Source: Mycobacterium sp. PSTR-4-N
GTDB taxonomy: Bacteria > Actinomycetota > Actinomycetes > Mycobacteriales > Mycobacteriaceae
NCBI RefSeq assembly: GCF_022348085.1
Contig: NZ_JAKRFN010000007.1
Location: 41,943-105,942, forward strand
DNA length: 64,000 bases
Direction: 5' to 3'
This document shows positions 7,100-16,154 of the stretch, one piece after another. A model generated the notes under the pieces. The model saw only the letters and a program-made list of their open reading frames with translations, ran no database searches and was not told the origin of the DNA. Made by a program: the position numbers and the translations under genes. The stretch's first letter is position 1. Each line of letters begins with the position of its first letter.

Positions 7100-9571
7100 T
7101 CAGACAATCGCGGGCGCGCTGGCCCCGGCGGTGATTGCGGCGTAGACCACGTCGGCAAGGTCACCGTTCTGCCAGCAAAGAAGGGTCTCCATTCTGCGGC
7201 ACTGAGCGAAATCATGCTGATAGGCCGCCAATTGGTGCGGTTCCTCCACACCCATCAGTCCCGGCCGCTGAGATCCCGCCATCAACCGATCCATCTCGTA
7301 CTGGGCGGACAAATCATCCCACTCGCGCTCAGTGGGCCACTGCGCGGCAATGATCGAACGGGCTACCGACATCGCGGCCGTCGACATCTCCGGACCAGAG
7401 AACACCACCTGCTGAGTCAGCTGCCGCGCGTACCTCTCTGCCTCATCGGCGTCGCGCTGCAACCCAACGAACAACGCCGGTGCGATCGTCTCCAGGCGAT
7501 GCGACCGACCCCTGGTCAGAGCCGACGCCTCAGCTTCGCTCGGCGGCCCCGACGGCGTCACACCAATCGCCACATCGGGTATGGCAGAACGCACCTCGTC
7601 AGAATCCTGCGCCCACGTCGTCGCCACAGCTGACAATGCATCGCCACGCAGCCGCACCGCCCTCAACACGGTCTCGGCGGGGTTGAACCACCCAAACCAA
7701 CGCGCATCGAAATTAGAATCGAAGTGCGCCGCCAGCGGCATGGACCTCCGAATGTGTACCCCGGCCGGGATATAGCCCGCACCCTCGTTGGTAGTCACCC
7801 ACATCTCCGGCTGACCAGACGCCCCGCGACTCACCGCCACGGCCCATTCCAGGCCGGGATAGATGACACTCGACGCCGCCGCCAGATCCGCGACGACCGC
7901 GCGCGCCGACTCCAAGTCAGTCATCGAGACGTCGCGACCCACTCGCTGGCCGCCGCCGACATCACGAACCCCAGGCAAGAACCCGGGCGCACCGGCCGCG
8001 GCCGCAGCACCACCGGCGGCACCCGCGGCCGACGCCGCAGGAACCGACCCCCCAGCACCCGCTGCACCAGGAACCGCGGACGGGGTCGCCGCAGGAGGAA
8101 GGACCGACCCGTAAGACGACATCGGAGCGGACCCGCCAGAGGATGCACCAGCGCCACCTAGGCCGCCCGCGGGGATACCGCCGCCCATCCCGCCGCTACC
8201 TGACCCGGCGGACGGGGTGGCGGACGCTGGAACGGTGGCGGCCGTCGGGGCCGCCGACGCCGGCGCGGATGCCTGACTCAAAGGTGCAGCAGACAAAGGA
8301 CCCGTGGGGGTCTGCGGCGGTGCTGACGAGGCTAAGGGCGGCATGCCGCCGGCCGCGGCATTGCCCGCAGCCACACCCCGACCAAACTCACTACCCATCG
8401 ACGCCGGGCCCCTGGCCGAGGAGGCCGCCGGCGCTTGCAGGCCAGAGGCCGAGCTCGACAGCCCTGCAGGCCCCTTCGCCGCACCAGACATGCCCTGCAT
8501 GCCGCCCATTCCACTGCCCATGCTGCTCAACGGAGACGAACCTCCGCCACCGGAACCGCCTCCACCACTGCCCATCGACGGCGGCGACGGCATGGAAGGC
8601 ATCGATGGTGGCTTGGAAGCCGTATCGCCAATTGATTGAGGAAGGCCACGGCCACTGAGTGCGGAAGGGGACACCCCCGCCGTGGCGGGATCTAACGCGC
8701 CGGGGTCCGTTGAGCCCTCAGTCTGGGGCATACCTCTGTCGAGACCGCCGCCCGGAGGCTTGTGGCCCAAGCTCTCGTCCGTCTTCGGGTCCGGTCGGGC
8801 ATCGGCATCGGCGTCGGCATGGGGCATACCGCGTCCCGAATCTTCCGGTTTGTCGTGCTGGGACGGGTTGCCCGGAGGAGCCTCTGGAATACCGAACTTA
8901 TTTGAGAGGGAAGTAGTTTCATCGCCAACCTGCTCGACGAGCTGGCCGCGGAACCCCTCGATGAGGGTGCGGTACTGGGTCGTGATGACTGCTATCTGAG
9001 CGGTGGGAACACCGCCAGGCGCATTCAAATACTTCTCGATTTCGCGGTGCGCGGTGTCGTGTGCGTCGCGGATGTTGCGCTTGGCCAGGCGAATGTGTTC
9101 GCTGAGGCGGCCATTGGTGGCGGCCACTGTGTCGCAAACGTCGACGACCGCCACATGTGCTCGATATTCAGCCGAATAGTGTTCGTAGGCGGCTTCTTTG
9201 CCGTCTCCGTCGGTCCAGTCCTGGGCGAACACGTCGTCGGTTTGACGCTTTGCGTCGCTCGCTGCCTCTTGGTGCCGGCCGCTGAGCTTCTTGAGGGTCG
9301 TCTGGGCTTGCGCTAGTTCGGTTTCGGACTCTGTCGGCCAGACTCCAGGTCCAATCAGAGCGCCGGTAAAGAGGCCCGGTTGCAGAGTGATGTCGCCGCC
9401 GCCGGGCATGCCGAACGACGGCACGTATGCGTCAGGTGTGGCCGGCTTCGCGGCGTTAAAGTGCTTGAGTAGCTTGCCGGCCTCAGAATTCGCACGATCT
9501 GCCGCGGTCTTAACCGGACCACTGTCCTGAATCGGCGTGACAATGCTGCCAGCGTGATTCGCCGACGGCAT
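7100..9571 (-). CDS. large ESX-associated protein, DUF5631/DUF5632-like C-terminus
   Basis: 823 residues. The N-terminal 230 residues are helical and WXG100/PPE-like (QAQTTLKKLSGRHQEAASDA, DGKEAAYEHYSAEYRAHVAV). The middle is a 300-residue Gly/Ser/Ala/Met low-complexity linker. The C-terminal 270 residues are globular (ARAVVADLAAASSVIYPGLE, MWVTTNEGAGYIPAGV, TAAMSVARSIIAAQWPTERE, ETLLCWQNGDLADVVY) and resemble the DUF5632 plus DUF5631 pair of Rv3899c-type proteins. Its start overlaps the stop of the upstream gene by one base (TAATG), so translation is coupled. Probably a secreted or surface component linked to ESX; mechanism unknown. Confidence 0.75.
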   Translation of the reverse strand: MPSANHAGSIVTPIQDSGPVKTAADRANSEAGKLLKHFNAAKPATPDAYVPSFGMPGGGDITLQPGLFTGALIGPGVWPTESETELAQAQTTLKKLSGRHQEAASDAKRQTDDVFAQDWTDGDGKEAAYEHYSAEYRAHVAVVDVCDTVAATNGRLSEHIRLAKRNIRDAHDTAHREIEKYLNAPGGVPTAQIAVITTQYRTLIEGFRGQLVEQVGDETTSLSNKFGIPEAPPGNPSQHDKPEDSGRGMPHADADADARPDPKTDESLGHKPPGGGLDRGMPQTEGSTDPGALDPATAGVSPSALSGRGLPQSIGDTASKPPSMPSMPSPPSMGSGGGGSGGGGSSPLSSMGSGMGGMQGMSGAAKGPAGLSSSASGLQAPAASSARGPASMGSEFGRGVAAGNAAAGGMPPLASSAPPQTPTGPLSAAPLSQASAPASAAPTAATVPASATPSAGSGSGGMGGGIPAGGLGGAGASSGGSAPMSSYGSVLPPAATPSAVPGAAGAGGSVPAASAAGAAGGAAAAAGAPGFLPGVRDVGGGQRVGRDVSMTDLESARAVVADLAAASSVIYPGLEWAVAVSRGASGQPEMWVTTNEGAGYIPAGVHIRRSMPLAAHFDSNFDARWFGWFNPAETVLRAVRLRGDALSAVATTWAQDSDEVRSAIPDVAIGVTPSGPPSEAEASALTRGRSHRLETIAPALFVGLQRDADEAERYARQLTQQVVFSGPEMSTAAMSVARSIIAAQWPTEREWDDLSAQYEMDRLMAGSQRPGLMGVEEPHQLAAYQHDFAQCRRMETLLCWQNGDLADVVYAAITAGASAPAIV

Positions 9572-10206
9572 TACTTAGGCAATCCGCACGCATCGACCAG
9601 CTGGTAGATCGCGCTGGTGTTGACATCGGTAAGCCTGTTCACCTCATCTACATTTGCGAGACCGAGGGCCGCGTTGACCAAGTCGAGATCGGTCTTTACT
9701 ACTTTGCGGGCAGGGGCAGCTACATCTTCAGGAGTAGCAGGGACCAGCGCATTCTGAATTGAGACGACGCTGCCTAGCGTGCGAACCAATGCGGGCAGGT
9801 TTGGCTGGCCATTCAGCCTGGCGCCCCCTTGGCTCTGCGAGCCAGCGCTCGACACGTCGAAGGCTTGGCAGACGGCTTGTTTTGCGTCGGCCTGCTGCGC
9901 AGCGGTGAACGTGGGAGCAGCCGGACTGGCGGTCGGATTGCCGGCGGGCATTGTGGGCCGGGCGATCGCGTAGGCGATGGCGGCGGTCGCTGCGACTGCG
10001 ATGACCAAGAGGACTGCAGACACCAGGGCCCATAGCCACATGCGAGATGGACGCGGCGCCCGCTGTTGCACCGGCGCGGGGGCGCCGCCACTCGGCGGAG
10101 GTGTCCACCCGTAGGGCGGTGCGGGGACGTTGTGGGGCGCGCCAGCAGGATGTTGCGGAGCGCCACCATTGGTCGGTGGCGCCCAGCTGGACGTCTCGGT
10201 GCTCAT
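9571..10206 (-). CDS. Pro-rich single-pass membrane protein of ESX accessory cluster
   Basis: 211 residues. A cytoplasmic Pro/Gly/Ala-rich tail (about 1-52) leads to one transmembrane helix (MWLWALVSAVLLVIAVAATA) and an extracytoplasmic helical domain of about 110 residues (AKQAVCQAFDVSSAG, LVNAALGLANVDEVNRLTD) with two Cys residues that could pair. It sits between the EspC-like gene and the large DUF5631-type gene, coupled to the latter, a position like that of the membrane proteins in the Rv3896c-Rv3902c cluster. No enzymatic motif. Confidence 0.7.
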   Translation of the reverse strand: MSTETSSWAPPTNGGAPQHPAGAPHNVPAPPYGWTPPPSGGAPAPVQQRAPRPSRMWLWALVSAVLLVIAVAATAAIAYAIARPTMPAGNPTASPAAPTFTAAQQADAKQAVCQAFDVSSAGSQSQGGARLNGQPNLPALVRTLGSVVSIQNALVPATPEDVAAPARKVVKTDLDLVNAALGLANVDEVNRLTDVNTSAIYQLVDACGLPK

Positions 10207-10228
10207 GGTGTGCCCCTCCCGTGCAGGT

Positions 10229-10498
10229 TCACGTCGTCAGTGTGGCGGCGTTCGCTTGCTCAGTTGATTCGTACATTGCCACGCTTGTCACCGCGGCGGC
10301 TGCTGCAGTCGTTACCCGCGTCGACAGGTCGGCAAGCCGAGCTGCGATCAACCCCGCTCCCAGCGCGTTGGTTGCGCTGACATAGAGCCCCTGCGGGAGG
10401 GTGATGTCCGTGCCGGCGATGGCCGTCAATCGGGCCTGCGCTGCAGCAGCGAGCCCCGAGGCGGTGGCCTCGGTGTCGATGTGAGTCTTTGCAGCCAT
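10229..10498 (-). CDS. small EspC-like T7SS substrate
   Basis: 89 residues, all helical: an N-terminal helix with DTEATASGLAAAAQARLTAI, a turn and a second helix ending in VAMYESTEQANAATL. YESTE fits the T7SS export signal YxxxD/E at the end of the helical hairpin, in the context typical of EspC/DUF2580 proteins. First gene of the minus-strand unit (10498 down to 5970), so probably exported as partner of the larger products encoded after it. Confidence 0.75.
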   Translation of the reverse strand: MAAKTHIDTEATASGLAAAAQARLTAIAGTDITLPQGLYVSATNALGAGLIAARLADLSTRVTTAAAAAVTSVAMYESTEQANAATLTT

Positions 10499-10572
10499 GG
10501 ACCCGATCTTACCTGCGCAGCAGGTCAGATGTACCGCCCCAAAAAATACCGGTCTCAGGTCATTACCGTGAC

Positions 10573-11268
10573 TCAGCGCAGCAGTGCAGCAAGTCGCGGG
10601 TCATGAGCCCATCGCTCCCCCAGTACCGCGGTCGCCGTCCACAGAGCCACCAGCGGCACTGCCGGGCCTTGCAGGCGCACCGGGGGGTAGCCGTCACCGG
10701 TGGCCAGTACGGCGGTCCACGTGTCGAGATCGGGATAGAAGCCCGTGATCTCGCAGTAAGCCAAGCTCTCCACGCCTTGTCCCCTGTCCCAGATCAGACG
10801 GTGTGTGGTGCTCCATAGGTGTGCGGTCTGACGATCGCGCCAGGTTGGCTCGGCGTCGCGCTGAGCTGCGATCTTGCGGCGACGGTTGATGGCGGCGTTG
10901 ACCGCCAGGGCGCCAACTATGACCGCTGGCCGCCCGACGACGAAGTAATCACTGCGGGCGTACTGCCCGGTGCCGCCGTAGAAGAAGCTCACGTCGACAT
11001 CGGCCTCGAGGAGACCTCGCTCGTCGTCGTCGAGGACGGGACCGAAGATCGCAATCTCTGACGGGATGCGACCCTCCAGGAAAGCTTGGGCGCTCAGCCT
11101 GGCCTGATCCCACCACCATTGCCAGGGGTCCTTCGGAGGCTGCGCAGGAGGTCGTTGGTTGTCAGCACGCGGGCCATGAAGGGTCTGGCGCGGCGTCGTT
11201 TGGGGCAGGACGCAGAGGTCGCCGCGTGCACTCTTCCCGTTGCTGCCGAGCTGCTCGTCCCACCACAT
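10573..11268 (-). CDS. hypothetical protein, possible PH-like fold
   Basis: 231 residues. An N-terminal polar stretch rich in Pro is followed by PKDPWQWWWDQARLSAQAF, one short hydrophobic segment (VVGRPAVIVGALAVNAAI) and a beta-rich C-terminal half (DRQTAHLWSTTHRLIWDR, VESLAYCEITGFYPD, PPVRLQGPAVPLVALWT) reminiscent of bacterial PH-like domains of ESX-locus hypotheticals. It lies alone between the EspC-like operon and a divergent EspC-PPE gene. Function unknown. Confidence 0.55.
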   Translation of the reverse strand: MWWDEQLGSNGKSARGDLCVLPQTTPRQTLHGPRADNQRPPAQPPKDPWQWWWDQARLSAQAFLEGRIPSEIAIFGPVLDDDERGLLEADVDVSFFYGGTGQYARSDYFVVGRPAVIVGALAVNAAINRRRKIAAQRDAEPTWRDRQTAHLWSTTHRLIWDRGQGVESLAYCEITGFYPDLDTWTAVLATGDGYPPVRLQGPAVPLVALWTATAVLGERWAHDPRLAALLR

Positions 11269-11496
11269 GTGTTCGAGTATCGACTAGCGGTCCGACACTG
11301 AGCGACGCCTCTAGACTTCGATTCTGCAGCTGTCGGGCGCAGCGCGGCGAACTTCGTCCACCCCAATGGATTGCCGTGCTCGCTCGGCAGTTGCCTTTTT
11401 GGGCGGTGCAATGACGGTGGTGGAGCCGCTACCGTTTATGGACACCGAGTGTTGCCGAATCGTGAGCGCACCCAGCGCCTATGAAGGGAGGTTGTA
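11269..11496. promoter_or_regulatory. divergent intergenic region
   Basis: 228 bp between a minus-strand hypothetical gene and the plus-strand EspC-PPE gene, so it must contain both promoters. A strong ribosome site (GAAGGGAGG) precedes the GTG start at 11497. No clear operator repeat seen. Confidence 0.4.
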
Positions 11497-13035
11497 GTGG
11501 CAAAGCTGGAGATCGACACCGCCGCCGTCACTCAGACCGCTGCTTCGGTCGCGGCCGCCGCGTCGTCGACCTCGTCGACCGGTGTCAGTGTGGCCCCTGC
11601 GGCCGCGGACCCGGTCTCTACGGCAGTCGCCCAAACTCTGCAGGCGCGCTGCTTGGCGATCACCGGATTCAGCACTTACGCCGAGGCCATCACCGGCGCG
11701 CGAGGCGCAATGCTGACCAGCAGCGCCGCGACCCACGACGAGCAGGAGCAAAGCAACGCCGCCAGCCTGCGGGGGTCGGGCGGCGGGGATGCCGGACCGA
11801 TCTCGGCGCCGTCGGTGCCCAACCTGCCTATGCCGATGATTCCCACCGTGAGCGCTCCCCAGTTAGGACCGCCGCCGACTAACGGCAAGGACATCGCAAC
11901 CCTGCTACACGGCGGCCCCGGACCCGCCGGGCTCCACAGTGCCGCCGACCAGATGCGCAGCCACGCGAGCGCCCTGCAAGATGCCGCAAGGCAACTGCAA
12001 AGCGGAAGCGCCGCGGTGCACACCGACTGGCAGTCCGATGCCGGAGACAAAGCCGCACAACGGATTCAAGAATTGAGTCAGTGGTACGAGCGGCACGGCG
12101 AAGCGGCCACCACCGCCGCTGCGGCGCTGGAATCCCACGCCGACAGCTACTCTCGCGCTCGCGCGAACACTCCCACCCCCGAGCAGTTCACCGACACCGA
12201 GAACCGCCTCAGGCAAGCCGCAGCGGCCAACGCCAACCCGGCCAATCTGGGCCGCTATGCACCGGTGGTGGCGGCGCTGCAGACCGAGCTGGGCGTCCTA
12301 CACGCCAAGGCCACAGCGCAGTACGCCGATTACGCCCGAAGCGCCGGTAGCCCCTCGCTGGTGGGTCCTCCACTGGAACCGCCGCCGCGGCCCGGGAGCC
12401 CGTTCGCCGGCCAAGGCGACCACGGGAATGTCGACCCCGCGGCGTGGAAGAAGGGCGACAAGCGGCACTACCCGATCGTCCGAGGGCCCAACGGACTTGG
12501 GCCGTCTCAACCTGCCGACGGTCCCGGCTGGGTCGAAATTGGACCGCGCTCAGGAAACTTCGTGCGGCCCGACGAACTGCCCAATCTGACGATCAAGAAC
12601 CCCGGGGACTTGGGACCGCCGCCGTTCTCCGACGCCAACGGCAACAGACACGGCTGGATGGAGCTCGTCCCGGGCAGCGGCGCCTGGGTACCGGACGACG
12701 AATTTCCCAACGCACAGATCAAACCCCCCGGCGCCCTGGGACCCTTTGGACACGAGGAATACCTGCCAGGATCGGGCATCTGGCTGCCACGCGAGGATCT
12801 CATCCCCGATCCCCGCGACCCCTCGCCCCCGGGTTATGGACAAACCATGCCAGCCAGCTTCACTCAGCCTGCTGGTTTCGCCACCAGCGCGGGTGACGGC
12901 TGGGGCGACGAGACAGAAGCAGAGATGGAAGTCCCCTTCGGTTGGGTGCAGGACTGGACGGGGAAGTGGTCGCCGCCGATACACGACCCCGGCGGAGCAA
13001 TGGGAGGCGGCGGCGGCGGGCGAGCACCCATTTAG
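11497..13035 (+). CDS. EspC-PPE-type T7SS substrate with repeat C-terminus
   Basis: 512 residues. Residues 1-95 are an EspC-like helical hairpin. 125-285 form a PPE/EspB-like helical bundle (LHGGPGPAGLHSAADQMRSH, VHTDWQSDAGDKAAQRI, RARANTPTPEQFTDTE). 300-512 are a Pro/Gly-rich C-terminus with three imperfect repeats (about 345-364, 387-406, 421-439) built on GWxE..P.SGxWVP.DE.PN. The position that should hold the signal Tyr reads HDEQE (His81), whereas the paralogues at 16517 and 30958 have YEEQE and YDEQE. Presumably exported by ESX, the C-terminus being the variable effector or adhesive part. Strong GAAGGGAGG ribosome site. Confidence 0.8.
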   Translation: MAKLEIDTAAVTQTAASVAAAASSTSSTGVSVAPAAADPVSTAVAQTLQARCLAITGFSTYAEAITGARGAMLTSSAATHDEQEQSNAASLRGSGGGDAGPISAPSVPNLPMPMIPTVSAPQLGPPPTNGKDIATLLHGGPGPAGLHSAADQMRSHASALQDAARQLQSGSAAVHTDWQSDAGDKAAQRIQELSQWYERHGEAATTAAAALESHADSYSRARANTPTPEQFTDTENRLRQAAAANANPANLGRYAPVVAALQTELGVLHAKATAQYADYARSAGSPSLVGPPLEPPPRPGSPFAGQGDHGNVDPAAWKKGDKRHYPIVRGPNGLGPSQPADGPGWVEIGPRSGNFVRPDELPNLTIKNPGDLGPPPFSDANGNRHGWMELVPGSGAWVPDDEFPNAQIKPPGALGPFGHEEYLPGSGIWLPREDLIPDPRDPSPPGYGQTMPASFTQPAGFATSAGDGWGDETEAEMEVPFGWVQDWTGKWSPPIHDPGGAMGGGGGGRAPI

Positions 13036-13634
13036 GACAACGGTTCTCGCAAGCGCACCAGCAGTTGAATAGCCTCCCCGCGCTCGGCGTCGTCGAGCCA
13101 CGGCATCAACCGGATGATGGACTCCTCGGCCTCTCGCGCGGACACGGCCATCTCTGCCTCCAACGCCTCTCGCGCTTCGGCGCTGATGGAGTGTTGATGA
13201 GCCGACAGGGTCGAGCGCAGAGCGACGAGCTGGCGAGCCAGCGCGAACCGATCGCCCGTCTCCGGCGGCGCAGCCACGTCGGCCGGCGCCGCCTCTGCGG
13301 TGGACACTGCCGTCGGTGATGCTCGCTGTTCGTCGGGAGCTGTCACGCTCGCAGCGGTGCGCGGTGAAAGGCGGGCCTGATCATTCGCGGGGACCGGGTC
13401 ACCGCCGGCCAGGGCGGTCTCGACGCTGCCCGGTTCCCACTGTAGGGCGTATTCGAGCGCGCGAGCCGTCGCGGGCTTGACCCGCTTCGGAGTGCGCCGG
13501 ACGTGCTCGATGTTGCGGATCATGTCCACCGAGACCTCGCCGCGCTCCGCCACGTCGACCTGAGTCAAACCCAGCTCTGCGCGCCGCGAGGCGACCGCGG
13601 ATGCGAGGTTCTCCCAGGACGACATGATGGGCAT
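13032..13634 (-). CDS. XRE-family transcriptional regulator
   Basis: About 200 residues from ATG 13634 (MPIMSSWENL; AGGGCAAG upstream); an ATG at 13625 is also possible. The N-terminal Cro/cI-type HTH has AVASRRAELGLTQVDVAER and EVSVDMIRNIEHVRR. The C-terminal half has an Ala/Pro linker and a helical segment (RFALARQLVALRSTLSAH, EALEAEMAVSAREAEESI), perhaps for dimerisation. It overlaps the end of the convergent EspC-PPE gene by 4 bp. Likely a regulator of this island or of itself; target unknown. Confidence 0.75.
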   Translation of the reverse strand: MPIMSSWENLASAVASRRAELGLTQVDVAERGEVSVDMIRNIEHVRRTPKRVKPATARALEYALQWEPGSVETALAGGDPVPANDQARLSPRTAASVTAPDEQRASPTAVSTAEAAPADVAAPPETGDRFALARQLVALRSTLSAHQHSISAEAREALEAEMAVSAREAEESIIRLMPWLDDAERGEAIQLLVRLREPLS

Positions 13635-14022
13635 ATCTTGCCCTAGCCGCCGGGAAAAAACCCGCTTCTGCGCTGACCAGCCATGATAAATCAAGCTAAC
13701 CCGGCACCTCTTGGGCGTTTTCAACAGGCCCGAGCTGTGCAGAACGGGCACTCAGGGGACGCTCGCATCGCTTGCGCGGCGGCCCAAGGCGAGGTGCGAG
13801 CGAGAGACTGCCCGGCCGACTGTGAAAAATCATGGATGCGAGATAGGCCAGCACTGACGCCGTGGGCCTCTGAGCTGCATTTATTTCGTACTTACGTGTC
13901 TTCGCAAAACGTCGAACTCGGGAATGGGCGGTCACAAAGGTGCAAAACCGTGAAAAATCCTGCTATGTTAGTTTCCGTAAGCATGAAAAATCACAGTAGG
14001 CACCGTCCCGGGAGGCAGTCCG
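13635..14022. other. intergenic region before the whiB gene
   Basis: 388 bp between the divergent XRE and WhiB genes. It is less GC-rich than its surroundings near 13860-14000 (AT-rich stretches with TGAAAAATC twice, at about 13823 and 13949, and GCATGAAAAATCAC at 13981), which suits promoters of both genes. A GGGAGG ribosome site precedes 14023. No gene is supported here. Confidence 0.4.
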
Positions 14023-14484
14023 ATGGGTCAGCACAACGCCACAGTCCATGCCGCATCCGGCCCGCGTGGGATCGACCACGGCAGCCGCGTCGAGGTGCGG
14101 ACGTACCGGACCAGTGAGACCACCCCCTGCCAAACGGTCGACCCGAATCGGACCCGTAATGGCTCGGAACTATGGTTCTCGCAGTTCAAGGACCGCGTCA
14201 TGGCGGTTCGCGGGTGCCAAGAGTGCCCCTTCATTGGTCGCTGCGGCTTCAACGCCGTCGCCCGGCGCGAGGAGTACGGCGTATGGGGCGGGCTGTCGCT
14301 GCCGGGTGACAAGAGCGGTTTGCAACACCTGGAAGCGGCTTACGACTTCCTGCTGGCGCAATTCGAAGCGCGTCGCCACATCGAGCTACCCGGACTGCCC
14401 GCACCAGCGATGCCGTCCGCCTCGATCCGCCGTCGTAGCGCAGGTGACGACAACGAGGCCGATGGCTCCGCTGACGCGGCATAA
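14023..14484 (+). CDS. WhiB-family iron-sulfur regulator
   Basis: 153 residues. Four Cys residues fit a WhiB-like 4Fe-4S cluster (Cys in TTPCQTV, then RGCQECPFIGRC), followed by NAVARREEYGVWGGLSLPGD, the GVWGG turn diagnostic of WhiB proteins. The Cys-x2-Cys-x5-Cys spacing is normal. The C-terminal 40 residues are acidic and basic low complexity in place of the usual compact basic tail. WhiB proteins respond to redox or nitric oxide and bind the primary sigma factor. In this position it may link redox state to expression of the ESX accessory genes. Confidence 0.85.
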   Translation: MGQHNATVHAASGPRGIDHGSRVEVRTYRTSETTPCQTVDPNRTRNGSELWFSQFKDRVMAVRGCQECPFIGRCGFNAVARREEYGVWGGLSLPGDKSGLQHLEAAYDFLLAQFEARRHIELPGLPAPAMPSASIRRRSAGDDNEADGSADAA

Positions 14485-14608
14485 GCATGGTCACCGCCCC
14501 GTGCATCAACCCCACCTCCAGAGCGCTGAAGGGCACACCCGAGAGCCCCGCCGACTCGACGTGGGTTGAGGTCGAGCGCACATTCCACCAAGCGCTCGTC
14601 TGTCAGGC

Positions 14609-14950
14609 CTGGCCGATCACGGACGGACAGCTGAGGAGCTCAATCAGCTGCTTCAGGAGTGGGAACGCGTCGGTGGCCACTGGATGCCGGCTGAGCCTCA
14701 CAAACCGATCGGTTCGGTCCGCGCGGCGATCGCATGGCACTTGCGGCACAACAACCCCTAGGACCGGCCCGCCGCGGTGAAGCAGGCCATAGAGGAACAG
14801 CGGCAACTCCGGCGCGAGGAGGAGCGACGGCAGGTCAGGGGCCGAGGCCGAAGCATTGCAGGCCACGCGCAATCGCTCCGCCGCGGCCGACGCCGAGTTG
14901 CGGGCCCGCGCCGATTCGCCTTATCTGTTGCGAACCGCGCTGGTTGGATC
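14609..14950 (+). pseudogene. decayed copy of the Rep-like gene C-terminus
   Basis: One frame reads LADHGRTAEELNQLLQEW, then GGHWMPAEPHKPIGSVRAAI, AWHLRHNNP, TAG (14759-14761), and DRPAAVKQAIEEQRQLRREE. This is clearly related to the Rep-like protein at 22132-23388 (AEHGWTPRDLNQAITDW, GHWIPDAPHKPIGLLGAI, LAAHGNPAERPSALEEAREA). There is no start, an internal stop and probably later frameshifts. The rest of 14485-15322 holds no supported gene. Evidence of an older replicon or a duplication. Confidence 0.6.
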
Positions 14951-15322
14951 GTCTAAGCCCGTCGAGCGGTTGGGGACATGTGTGCGGATGGCTGCGACTA
15001 TTTGTTGGTGCACATGTGACCGATGGCTGGCCGAGCTGTGCTGGTGACTGCACCAGCCTCGGTGCGACCGACCGGCCGGTGCGATGCCGCGGCGCGGCCC
15101 GGCCCGGCTGGCTGCCGGCGCTTGTGCTGGGGCTGCATGCCGCACTGTTCGTTGCATCGTGTGGTGTCGTCACATTTGTCGGTCCCAGCCTGAACAACGA
15201 CTGCGCCTAGGTGAGTGCGCCTACAGAAGCGATGCCGGGCGGTTGTGGTGGTGGGGCGGGACGCCCTCACCTTCGGTGAATGGGGTTCGCTACAAACTCG
15301 TCGTTCGAGGACTCCTCGCCGG

Positions 15323-16006
15323 CTACGGGGTCGTGATGTGAATGCCACGCACCATGGTGTCCAGATCACTGCGGATGGGCTCCGATGAGGAGTTGGCGGG
15401 CCGGTAGCCGATCTGCACGCCGTAGAACGTGCCGTCGACCTGAATAACGATTTGCGACTGGTAACCGGTGGTGGGGTGCGCGTCCGCCTCAGTGGGCTTG
15501 GGGGTGATCAGGTAGTACCGCAGAGCGTGACCGCACGCCGTCGCCGACGACGGACCCTCGACGGTGGTGCCGTCGGCACGCCTCGCTTGAACGATGCTGT
15601 CGACCAAATCGTCGAGCGTGGCATCGACGGTCGGTGGCGCGCCGACGGGAATCACCTGATCAACGGACGCCATGAAGACTGAGGCCTCGGAACCGCCTTC
15701 CGGGGTTGGACCGATCAGGAACACCGGCGCAGGCCCTGCCGTGCTCCGGTCGGACGCCATCATCTCCTGGGCCCGTCGTGCCACGTCCTCGTTGATCTCC
15801 CAGCCCGGCGGCTGAGGTACGCGCACGGAGACCGGCCCGCTGCTGGGGACGTCGAGCCAGCGCCCAACGTTGACGTCCTGGCATCCGACCTGGGACGGCG
15901 CCAACATAGGTGCCTCGCTACCGCCGCAGCCCACCACGGCGCAGGCGGCCATCAACACGGCGATGGCACGCTTGCCGAATCCGGTACCAGCGGTCCTACC
16001 CGTCAT
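15323..16006 (-). CDS. LpqN/LpqT-like lipoprotein
   Basis: 227 residues. The signal AIAVLMAACAVVGCGG has a lipobox-like VVGC. The mature domain has VRVPQPPGWEINEDVARRA near the start and a beta-rich C-terminus (TACGHALRYYLITPKP, QSQIVIQVDGTFYGVQIGYR, SDLDTMVRGIHI), a layout seen in mycobacterial LpqN/LpqT lipoproteins, which act in the envelope. Two mature Cys residues may form a disulfide. Family assignment moderate. Stand-alone gene downstream of the EspB-like/EspL-like pair. Confidence 0.65.
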   Translation of the reverse strand: MTGRTAGTGFGKRAIAVLMAACAVVGCGGSEAPMLAPSQVGCQDVNVGRWLDVPSSGPVSVRVPQPPGWEINEDVARRAQEMMASDRSTAGPAPVFLIGPTPEGGSEASVFMASVDQVIPVGAPPTVDATLDDLVDSIVQARRADGTTVEGPSSATACGHALRYYLITPKPTEADAHPTTGYQSQIVIQVDGTFYGVQIGYRPANSSSEPIRSDLDTMVRGIHITTP

Positions 16007-16154
16007 GATCGAAGCCTAAGGGACGCATCGGAGGCCGACTGACGGTACTCGACCACATCGATACCGCCGCGCGCTTGCCACAAAATTCCGATCTGGTTGC
16101 TAGACAGCGCATTCGACGAAAGTGATTGCTCCTGGCTGCGGCGTTCCTGAGGTT

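Noticed and set aside
6698..7633. 311-codon plus-strand ORF
   Set aside because: Spans the end of one and the start of another convincing minus-strand gene and is Arg/Pro-rich throughout.
8143..8658. Long plus-strand ORFs opposite the DUF5631-type gene
   Set aside because: They are antisense shadows of the Gly/Ser/Ala linker; Arg/Pro/His-rich translations without ribosome sites.
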